This document shows positions 57,686 through 64,000 of a DNA stretch of 64,000 nucleotides, in pieces (within the stretch, counting starts at the first letter, position 1; each line of letters begins with the position of its first letter). This DNA comes from Stenotrophomonas acidaminiphila (GTDB lineage Bacteria > Pseudomonadota > Gammaproteobacteria > Xanthomonadales > Xanthomonadaceae). The notes under the pieces were generated by a model. That model searched no databases and had not been told where the DNA came from. It saw only the letters and a list, made by a program, of their open reading frames with translations. The translations under genes and the position numbers were made by a program. The stretch lies in contig CP019797.1 of NCBI GenBank assembly GCA_002951995.1, positions 198,501 to 262,500 on the forward strand. The letters run 5' to 3'.

Positions 57686-59058
57686 GCGAGGCCGCGCCGA
57701 AGCGCCGCCAGGGCTGGCGGGAGGTGATGGGCAACCTGCGCCAGCGCAAGGTGCTGGCGATGCTGCTGCTGGGCTTCAGTTCCGGCCTGCCGATCTACCT
57801 GGTCGGCAATACGCTCGGCTTCTGGATGCGCAAGGAAGGCATCGAGCTGGACACCATCGGCTTCCTGTCCTGGGTGGGCCTGGCGTACTCGATGAAGTTC
57901 CTGTGGGCGCCGATCGTCGACAAGACCGACGTGCCGGTGCTGGGGCGGGTGTTCGGGCGCCGACGTGGCTGGATGCTGCTGTCGCAGCTGCTCGCCGGCC
58001 TGGCCCTGGTCGGCATGGCGCTGGTGCAGCCCAAGGGCGGCGACATGCTGGTGCTGGGCCTGTCGGTGGAGCACCTGCTGGTGTTCGGGGTGCTGGCCAC
58101 CGTGGTGGCGTTCGCCTCGGCCACCCAGGACATCGTCATCGACGCCTGGCGCATCGAGAGCGCCAGCAGCAGCGAGCAGCTCGGCCTGCTGACCGCCTCC
58201 TCGGCGCTGGGCTACCGCACCGCGCTGCTGGTCACCGACGCGCTGATCCTGATCATCGCCGCGCGCGTGGGCTGGCAGGTGTCCTACGAGATCATGGCGG
58301 CGCTGATGGGCCTGGGCGTGGCCGCGGTGCTGCTGGCGCGCGAACCGGCGCGGGCGGTGCTCGCCGTGCACGACCAGGCCGCCCGGCTGTGGACCCCGCG
58401 CGGCCTGTTCGACGCGGTGATCGGCCCGTTCGTGATGTTCTTCCGCGAGTACCGCAGCGGCGCGCTGCTGATCCTGGCGGCGATCAGCATCTACCGCATG
58501 GCCGACTTCGTGATGGGCCCCATGGCCAACCCGTTCTACGTCGACCTCGGTCTGGACGAGGACACGGTGGGCGCGGTGCGCGGCTCGGTCGGCCTGGTGG
58601 CCACGTTCTTCGGCATCGCCCTGGCCGGGGTGATCTCGGTGCGCTGGGGGGTGATGGCGGCGCTGCTGGTCGGCGCGGTGCTCGGCCCCTGCTCGAACCT
58701 GGCGTTCGCATGGATGGCCTACGTCGGCCCGGGCAAGCTGGAGTTCGCCATTGCCATGGCGGTGGACAACCTGTCCAGCGGCTTCGCCGGCACCGCCCTG
58801 ATCGCCTACATGTCCAGCCTGACCAGCATCGGCTACACCGCGACCCAATATGCGTTGCTCAGCTCGTTCTACGCGATGCCGGGCAAGGCGCTCAAGGGCC
58901 TGTCGGGCATGACCGTGCAATACCTGGCGCAGGGCCGCACCCTGCTGGAGGGCTACGCGCTGTTCTTCGTCGGCACCGCGCTGCTGGCGATACCGGTGCT
59001 GCTGCTGTGCGTGGCGCTCGCGGCGATGCAGGCGCGCAAGGCCACCACGTCCGGCTGA
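57682..59058 (+). CDS. ampG: AmpG-type muropeptide permease (MFS)
   Basis: A 458-aa MFS transporter with about 12 helices and the AmpG signature near the start (LLLGFSSGLPIYLVGNTLGFWM, LSWVGLAYSMKFLWAPIVDK, ATQDIVIDAWRIE). AmpG imports anhydromuropeptides for cell-wall recycling. The start is GTG 57682, overlapping the xth stop. anmK nearby acts on anhydroMurNAc from the same recycling pathway, which supports the assignment. Confidence 0.9.
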   Translation: MSEAAPKRRQGWREVMGNLRQRKVLAMLLLGFSSGLPIYLVGNTLGFWMRKEGIELDTIGFLSWVGLAYSMKFLWAPIVDKTDVPVLGRVFGRRRGWMLLSQLLAGLALVGMALVQPKGGDMLVLGLSVEHLLVFGVLATVVAFASATQDIVIDAWRIESASSSEQLGLLTASSALGYRTALLVTDALILIIAARVGWQVSYEIMAALMGLGVAAVLLAREPARAVLAVHDQAARLWTPRGLFDAVIGPFVMFFREYRSGALLILAAISIYRMADFVMGPMANPFYVDLGLDEDTVGAVRGSVGLVATFFGIALAGVISVRWGVMAALLVGAVLGPCSNLAFAWMAYVGPGKLEFAIAMAVDNLSSGFAGTALIAYMSSLTSIGYTATQYALLSSFYAMPGKALKGLSGMTVQYLAQGRTLLEGYALFFVGTALLAIPVLLLCVALAAMQARKATTSG

Positions 59059-59170
59059 ATGCGCCGCGGGCGGGTGGATCGCGCGAGCCGCGTTCCGCCC
59101 GCCGTTGAAACCGGGCGCCGCGTCGTCGATGATGCCCGCGGGGGATCCGCCGGACTGCTGGCGGAATGAC

Positions 59171-59401
59171 ATGGCCGACGTGATCTTGCGGGATGTCGAC
59201 CCGCTGCTGCTTGAACGCATCCGCCGCCTCGCGGTGGCGCGTGGCTGGACCCGCGAACATACCTGCCTGGTGCTGCTCGAACAGGGCTTGTTCGCCGGCG
59301 AGCACGAGATGAGCCACGGCTTCGAGAACCCGGAGGTGGACGTGCTGTCCGAGGCCATCCATGCCCTGCAGGCGTTGCCCGCCGGCGCCGAATTCGGTTG
59401 A
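59171..59401 (+). CDS. small conserved-looking protein with a RHH-like N-terminus
   Basis: A 76-aa protein: MADVILRDVDPLLLERIRRLAVARGWTREHTCLVLLEQGLF, then an acidic tail. The first strand followed by two helices resembles ribbon-helix-helix antitoxin-like proteins (FitA/Arc), but no partner toxin is adjacent, so it could be a free regulator. Codon use is native. I do not recognise a specific family. Confidence 0.55.
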   Translation: MADVILRDVDPLLLERIRRLAVARGWTREHTCLVLLEQGLFAGEHEMSHGFENPEVDVLSEAIHALQALPAGAEFG

Positions 59402-59466
59402 GTGCATGCCCGGCACGGGCCAGGGCTGCGCCCCGATGCCCCGGCTTCAGGCAAACGCGGCTCGCC

Positions 59467-59489
59467 GTAGATGCGGGCTTGCCCCGCAT
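59467..59489 (+). repeat. SMAG-like palindrome with one short arm
   Basis: GTAG-ATGCGGG-CTTG-CCCCGCAT. Compared with the copy at 39238 it lacks exactly one G in the GGGG of the left arm (59475-59477), matching the G-run losses seen in several genes. Confidence 0.65.
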
Positions 59490-59608
59490 GCGACATGCCG
59501 GGCAAACCGTGCCGGGCGAGCCCGGCAGCTACGACAACGGGCAGGGCAGGGGGACGCCCGGCACCCCAGCATCCGTGCGGGCGATTTTCGGGGCCGCGCC
59601 CCAAGGTT

Positions 59609-60733
59609 TCACGCCGGGTGGATCGCGCCCAGGATCCGCGGCCCGCGCGCGCCGCTGACGCTGGGCAGGTTGCCCGGGCGTCCGGCCAGGGCTTCGCGTG
59701 CCAGCCAGGCGAAGCCCATCGCTTCCATGTAGTCCGGGTCGAGCCCATGCGCGGCGCTGGAGACCACCTCCACTCCCGGCAGCCGCGCGGCGATGCGCCG
59801 CAGCAGGTGGGGATTGCGGACGCCGCCGCCGCATACCAGCAGCCGGCGTGCGCCGGGCAGGTGCGCCCGCAGTGCATCGGTGACGGTGGCGGCGGTGAGT
59901 TCGGCCAGGGTGGCCTGCACATCGGCCGGCGCCAGCGGCGCGTCGCCGATCCGCGCGTCCACCCAGTCCAGGTGGAACTGTTCACGGCCGGTGCTCTTGG
60001 GCGGTGGCAGCGCGAACCAGGCATCGTCCAGCAACCGCGCCAGCAGCGCCTCGTCCACCCGGCCAGTGGCGGCGAAGGCGCCATCGGCATCGAACGCGGC
60101 GCCGAGGTGGCGCTGGCACCAGCCATCCAGCAGCGCATTGGCCGGGCCGGTGTCGAACCCGCGCAGGCTGCCGTCGCGCGCGAGCAGGCTCAGGTTGGCG
60201 ATGCCGCCCAGGTTGAGGACCGCCCGGTCCTCGCCGCTGTTGCCGAGCATTGCCAGGTGGAAGGCCGGCATCAGCGGCGCGCCGTGGCCGCCGGCGGCCA
60301 CGTCGCGGCGGCGGAAATCGGCCACCGTGGTGATCCCGGTCAGCTCGGCGATGCGGTGGGCGTCGCCGATCTGCCAGGTGAAGGCAGGCAGCGCCGTGGG
60401 GCGATGGCGGATGGTCTGCCCGTGCGACCCGATCGCCCGCACCTGCGCGCGGCTGATCCCGGCCCGCTCCAGCAGGCCATTGGCGGCGGCGGCGAAGGCG
60501 ATGCCGACTTCGGCGTCCAGTTGCCCGAGCGCATCCAGTGATGCCGGCTCGGCGCCCTGTCCCAACGCCACCAGAGCCTCGCGGGTCCGCGCCGGCCAGT
60601 CGCAGGTATGCCCGTGCACGAACCGGCAGCCGCCTTCAGCCGGGAACTGCACCAGCGCGGCGTCGATGCCGTCGGCGCTGGTGCCGGACATCAGGCCGAG
60701 GAACAACGGCAGCTGCGGATCGATGGAGGTCAT
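59609..60733 (-). CDS. anmK: anhydro-N-acetylmuramic acid kinase
   Basis: A 374-aa kinase of the ASKHA superfamily: [19 protein letters not shown] (N-terminal phosphate loop), [22 protein letters not shown], and C-terminal [20 protein letters not shown]. It converts anhydroMurNAc to MurNAc-6-P in cell-wall recycling, working downstream of AmpG. Located 74 bp after the M23 peptidase gene but separated by a terminator. Confidence 0.95.
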   Translation of the reverse strand: MTSIDPQLPLFLGLMSGTSADGIDAALVQFPAEGGCRFVHGHTCDWPARTREALVALGQGAEPASLDALGQLDAEVGIAFAAAANGLLERAGISRAQVRAIGSHGQTIRHRPTALPAFTWQIGDAHRIAELTGITTVADFRRRDVAAGGHGAPLMPAFHLAMLGNSGEDRAVLNLGGIANLSLLARDGSLRGFDTGPANALLDGWCQRHLGAAFDADGAFAATGRVDEALLARLLDDAWFALPPPKSTGREQFHLDWVDARIGDAPLAPADVQATLAELTAATVTDALRAHLPGARRLLVCGGGVRNPHLLRRIAARLPGVEVVSSAAHGLDPDYMEAMGFAWLAREALAGRPGNLPSVSGARGPRILGAIHPA

Positions 60734-60753
60734 GCCGGGGCCAGAAACGAAAA

Positions 60754-60782
60754 GGGCAGGGAAGCTTCAAGGCTCCCTGCCC
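60754..60782 (-). terminator. intrinsic terminator between the M23 peptidase gene and anmK
   Basis: 9-bp stem GGGCAGGGA / TCCCTGCCC. On the minus strand the stem is followed by TTTTCGTTTC. Strong enough to end the peptidase transcript. Confidence 0.75.
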
Positions 60783-60806
60783 CTGTCGTCAACGCGGCGG
60801 CGCGGC

Positions 60807-62261
60807 TCAGCCGCGCTTGTTGCCGGCCGCCACGGGGGTCGCGGCACTGGCCGTGACCGTGGGCTTGTCCTTGCCGGCATCGGCGTACATCAGCTCTTCC
60901 ATGCCCTGGATGCGCGCCATCGCCGGCGCGGTCTGGGCGCGGAACGCGGCCAGCTCGGCGCCCTTCAGCGGCTCCGGCGGCGGCATGGTCACCGACAGCG
61001 GGTTGCGGTGCTGGCCGTTGACCCGGAATTCGTAGTGCAGGTGCGGGCCGGTCGCCATGCCGGTGGAGCCGACATAACCGATCACCGTGCCCTGGTTCAC
61101 GCGCTGGCCGGTGCGGATCTTGCCGAAGCGCGACATGTGCCCGTACAGCGTGGTGTAGCCGCGGCCGTGGTCCAGGATCACCACGTTGCCATAGCCGCGC
61201 TGGGTACCGGCGAACTGCACGCGGGCGTCGCCGGCGGCCATGATCGGGGTGCCGGTGCCGGCGGCATAGTCCACGCCCTTGTGCATGCGCATGGTGCCGA
61301 GGATCGGATGGCGGCGCGAGCCGAAGGTGGAGCTCAGCCGCGCGAACGGAATCGGCATGCGGATGAAGCTCTTCTTCAGCGGCCGGCCGTTGAGGTCGAA
61401 GTACTCGGACTTGCCGCCGCGCTCGAATCGGAACCCGGTATAAGTCTTGCCGCCGGTGCTGAAGGTGGCGGCCAGGATCTTGCTGGTGTCGATGCGCTCG
61501 CCCTCGCGCCAGGTCTCGTCCATGACCACGCTGAAGCGGTCGCCCGGCTGCACGTCCTTGGAGAAGTCGATGTCGTACTTGAAGATCTCGTCGGTCATCG
61601 TGTTGATGGCCGAGGGCGACAGCCCGGCCTTCAGGGCCGAGGCATAGAGCGAGCTGCGGATCTCGCCGCTGGCGACCACGGTGCGGGTGGTGGTCGCGCG
61701 CTCCAGCACCTTCTCGCGGATCTGGTCGCCCTGCAGGGTCAATTCCACGCGGTGGCTGGGGTCGCGGTCGAAGCGGATCGTGCGCAGCTGGCCGTTGACC
61801 GGCAGGTCGAAGGCGATCTCGGCCCCCGGCCGCAGCCGGGTCAGCGCCTCGCGGGTACCCGGGTGGTCCAGCAGCCGGTGCATCACTGTCGCCGGCACCC
61901 CGGCGATCTCGAACAGGTCGCTCAGGGTCTGGCCGCGTTCCACCCGCAGGATCTGCCAGCTGTCGCCCGGGGTTTCGCTGCGCCGGGCCAGCGACAGCGG
62001 CGGCAGTGGCAGGGCCAGGGTCGCGTGCGCCGACGGCAGGGGCGCGTCGATGGCATTGGAGAAGCCCGGCACGATGGTCGCCGCCAGCGCGCCGATGGTC
62101 GCGAACAGGCTGGCGTGGATCCAGTGGCGCCGGGTCCAGCGTTCGTTGAACGCGGCCGGGAGGTGTTGCTTCAACTTCCGATGCAGGGCGGTGTCGTGGA
62201 GGACGTGGAGTCGTTCCTGAAAGCGCTGTTTGCGCGCCTGGCCGTGATCGGGTTGGGACAT
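60807..62261 (-). CDS. M23 family metallopeptidase with OapA/LysM-like regions (MepM-like)
   Basis: A 484-aa inner-membrane-anchored endopeptidase. Transmembrane helix at about 50-70 (HASLFATIGALAATIVPG), LysM-like/OapA region WQILRVERGQTLSDLFEIAGV, and C-terminal M23 domain with zinc motifs HKGVDYAAGTGTPI (HxxxD), TTLYGHMSRFG and GPHLHYEFRVNG (HxH). It cuts peptidoglycan cross-links to allow growth, as MepM/YebA. ATG 62261 (MSQPDHGQ) was preferred to an ATG 63 bases upstream, which lies in the shared tyrS promoter region. Confidence 0.92.
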   Translation of the reverse strand: MSQPDHGQARKQRFQERLHVLHDTALHRKLKQHLPAAFNERWTRRHWIHASLFATIGALAATIVPGFSNAIDAPLPSAHATLALPLPPLSLARRSETPGDSWQILRVERGQTLSDLFEIAGVPATVMHRLLDHPGTREALTRLRPGAEIAFDLPVNGQLRTIRFDRDPSHRVELTLQGDQIREKVLERATTTRTVVASGEIRSSLYASALKAGLSPSAINTMTDEIFKYDIDFSKDVQPGDRFSVVMDETWREGERIDTSKILAATFSTGGKTYTGFRFERGGKSEYFDLNGRPLKKSFIRMPIPFARLSSTFGSRRHPILGTMRMHKGVDYAAGTGTPIMAAGDARVQFAGTQRGYGNVVILDHGRGYTTLYGHMSRFGKIRTGQRVNQGTVIGYVGSTGMATGPHLHYEFRVNGQHRNPLSVTMPPPEPLKGAELAAFRAQTAPAMARIQGMEELMYADAGKDKPTVTASAATPVAAGNKRG

Positions 62262-62424
62262 CGCTGGGTTCTCTGGACGGCCCGGATCGCGGGCCCAAAC
62301 GCGGGTAACATAGTCACCCTTCAATACCGCGTCAAACCATTGAGCCGCATGGCTTTTTGATGAATTGGGCGGTTAACCTGCACTTAACACATTCATGTCT
62401 GACGGCGAAGCCGGGAGTTCTAGC

Positions 62425-63636
62425 GTGTCCTCGATTGATGAAGCCCTTGCCCTGATCGGCCGCGGTGCCGATGAAATCCTCAAGGTGGATGAACTGCGCC
62501 AGCGTCTGGAAAGCGGCCGTCCGCTGCGGGTCAAGGCCGGCTTCGACCCCACCGCCCCGGACCTGCACCTGGGCCACACCGTGCTGCTCAACAAGCTGCG
62601 CCAGTTCCAGGATCTCGGGCACCAGGTGATCTTCCTGATCGGCGACTTCACCGGCATGATCGGCGACCCCTCGGGCAAGAACGTCACCCGCAAGCCGTTG
62701 TCGCGCGAAGACGTGCTGGCCAATGCCCGCACCTACGAGGAGCAGGTGTTCAAGGTGCTCGACCGCGCGCGTACCGAGGTCCGCTTCAATTCCGAATGGT
62801 TCGGCAAGATGGGTGCGGCCGACATGATCCGCCTGGCCGGCCAGCACACGGTGGCGCGCATGCTTGAGCGCGACGACTTCGCCAAGCGCTACGCTGCCCA
62901 GCAGTCGATCGCCATCCACGAATTCCTCTACCCGCTGGTGCAGGGCTACGACTCGGTGGCGCTGGAAGCGGACGTCGAGCTCGGCGGCACCGACCAGAAG
63001 TTCAACCTGCTGATGGGCCGCGGCCTGCAGGAGCACTACGGCCAGAAGCCGCAGATCGTGTTGACCATGCCGCTGCTGGAGGGCCTGGACGGGGTCAACA
63101 AGATGTCCAAGTCGCTGGGCAACTACATTGGTATCAGCGAACCGGCGATCGACATCGTCACCAAGACCATGAAGATCGACGACACCCTCATGTGGCGCTG
63201 GATCGACCTGCTCAGCTTCGACATCTCCATTGCCGAGGCCAGCCAGCTGCGCGCCGATGTCGACGCCGGCGCGATCAACCCGCGCGAGATCAAGCTGCGC
63301 CTGGCGCGCGAACTGGCCACGCGCTTCCACGATGCGGCCGCCGCCGAGCAGGCGATTGCCGGCTGGAATGCGGCGGTGACCGGGCAGGGCGACATCACCC
63401 AGCTGCCGTTGCAGGAAGTGAAGGTGCCGGCCGACGGCCTGCGCATCGGCGCGCTGCTGACCGCCGCCGGCCTGACGCCCAGCAACTCGGAAGCCTCGCG
63501 CAAGCTCAAGGAGCGCGCGGTCAAGGTGGACGGCCAGGTGGTCGAGGATGCGCAGACGGTCCTGCAGCCGGGCTTCGAAGGCCTGCTGCAGGTGGGCAAG
63601 CGCACGTTCGCGCGGGTGTTGCTGGTTGCCGCCTGA
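62425..63636 (+). CDS. tyrS: tyrosyl-tRNA synthetase
   Basis: A 403-aa class I synthetase of the TyrRS-2 (TyrZ-like) type: [24 protein letters not shown] (HIGH motif as HLGH), [43 protein letters not shown] (KMSKS) and C-terminal S4 domain ([27 protein letters not shown]). Start GTG 62425 ([12 protein letters not shown]) has GGGAG eight bases upstream; an ATG at 62395 has no ribosome site and adds ten residues. Followed by a hairpin and the rRNA promoters. Confidence 0.94.
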   Translation: MSSIDEALALIGRGADEILKVDELRQRLESGRPLRVKAGFDPTAPDLHLGHTVLLNKLRQFQDLGHQVIFLIGDFTGMIGDPSGKNVTRKPLSREDVLANARTYEEQVFKVLDRARTEVRFNSEWFGKMGAADMIRLAGQHTVARMLERDDFAKRYAAQQSIAIHEFLYPLVQGYDSVALEADVELGGTDQKFNLLMGRGLQEHYGQKPQIVLTMPLLEGLDGVNKMSKSLGNYIGISEPAIDIVTKTMKIDDTLMWRWIDLLSFDISIAEASQLRADVDAGAINPREIKLRLARELATRFHDAAAAEQAIAGWNAAVTGQGDITQLPLQEVKVPADGLRIGALLTAAGLTPSNSEASRKLKERAVKVDGQVVEDAQTVLQPGFEGLLQVGKRTFARVLLVAA

Positions 63637-63738
63637 CCCCGTAGTTCATGGCCCCGTGGCGGCGTACCCGTCCACGGGGTGCGGGATGTGCAGGTGCTGT
63701 GTATTTGCCTCTTCCCAAAACCTGTAACAGGTTGCATA

Positions 63739-63786
63739 CTTCCGCTCCTTCGCCGCCGGCCGGTGGTTGGCGGCGAAGGCAGGAAG
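63739..63786 (+). terminator. long hairpin after tyrS
   Basis: Stem CTTCC...CCTTCGCCGCC pairing GGCGGCGAAGG...GGAAG (63747-63757 with 63769-63779, outer arms 63739-63743 with 63782-63786). Short T tail only (TTGAAGT), so it may be a weak terminator protecting the rRNA promoters from tyrS read-through. Confidence 0.55.
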
Positions 63787-63809
63787 TTGAAGTCACCCTC
63801 ACGCAGGTG

Positions 63810-63837
63810 TTGACGGCAACAAAAAGGCTGCCATAAT
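63810..63837 (+). promoter_or_regulatory. rRNA operon promoter P1
   Basis: -35 TTGACG, 16-bp spacer, -10 CATAAT, then GGCGGCTCGCTT-type GC discriminator. An almost identical unit follows 100 bp later. Confidence 0.75.
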
Positions 63838-63909
63838 AGGCGGCTCGCTTCGACGAAAAGCCCTCGGGTTTGCGGTTGGAGCAGCGGAGTCGAACCTCGA
63901 AACGAGGTG

Positions 63910-63937
63910 TTGACGAAGCGGAAAAGCCGGCTATAAT
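63910..63937 (+). promoter_or_regulatory. rRNA operon promoter P2
   Basis: -35 TTGACG, 16-bp spacer, -10 TATAAT, then GGGCGGCTCGCTC. Tandem strong promoters with GC-rich discriminators upstream of a leader running to the window edge are characteristic of an rRNA operon; the 16S gene starts beyond base 64000. Confidence 0.8.
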
Positions 63938-64000
63938 GGGCGGCTCGCTCGGACGGAAACGCCGGGCACTAGGAAGAAGGCGCTGAGGCCGATTCCGAAG

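Overview
The window is high-GC DNA (near 70% G+C by eye) from a gammaproteobacterium of the Xanthomonadaceae/Lysobacteraceae. Support comes from the lexA2-imuA-imuB-dnaE2 cassette, the coaBC-dut-algC order with a membrane-anchored AlgC, the biotin cluster, and GTAG-headed palindromes like the SMAG repeats of Stenotrophomonas. Stenotrophomonas or a close relative is my best guess. Most genes are chromosomal housekeeping.

Layout. 0-2.1 kb: RDD membrane protein, DUF2167 protein, gamma-carbonic anhydrase. 2.1-6.7 kb: a lower-GC accessory block with a three-gene Lamassu/DdmABC-like defence operon (Cap4-type nuclease, small middle subunit, SMC-like ATPase with zinc hook) and a SymE-like gene. 6.9-12.1 kb: mnmG, a probable sigma-54-driven small RNA, a lipoprotein, threonine dehydratase, YdcF and a SnoaL/KSI-like protein. 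12.2-17.9 kb: leftward biotin operon bioB-bioF-bioH-SDR-bioC with a BirA-like operator, and divergent comF. 17.9-20.1 kb: HdeD-like protein, ubiA, and tRNA-Arg(CCG) followed by a 114-bp tandem repeat carrying the tRNA 3' end. 20.2-28.2 kb: AraC regulator, hydrolase, and the LexA2-controlled mutagenesis cassette. 28.5-32.9 kb: esterase, comM, ubiK, P-II, DUF6404. 33.3-38 kb: serine hydrolase with a BlaI-like operator, speE and speA (spermidine route). 38.1-47.2 kb: SDR, SMAG cluster, SPOR protein, argS, radC, coaBC-dut-algC. 47.3-55.1 kb: complete kdpFABCDE potassium system. 55.4-63.6 kb: DUF4124 protein, pyrE, exonuclease III, ampG, anmK, M23 peptidase, tyrS. The right edge holds tandem rRNA promoters; the rRNA lies outside.

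A recurring oddity: at least eight sites in seven or eight genes (lmuB, symE, the KSI-like gene, bioF, algC twice, kdpC, kdpB) need exactly one extra G or C in a short G/C run to restore the family reading frame. The one-sided pattern in conserved genes points to homopolymer undercalls in the sequence rather than real pseudogenes. These genes are annotated at full length with the break stated.

The most interesting items are the Lamassu-type operon, the tRNA-Arg repeat array (which recalls the E. coli tyrT repeats), the candidate sigma-54-dependent RNA upstream of mnmG, and a LexA2 operator that touches the lexA2 start codon.
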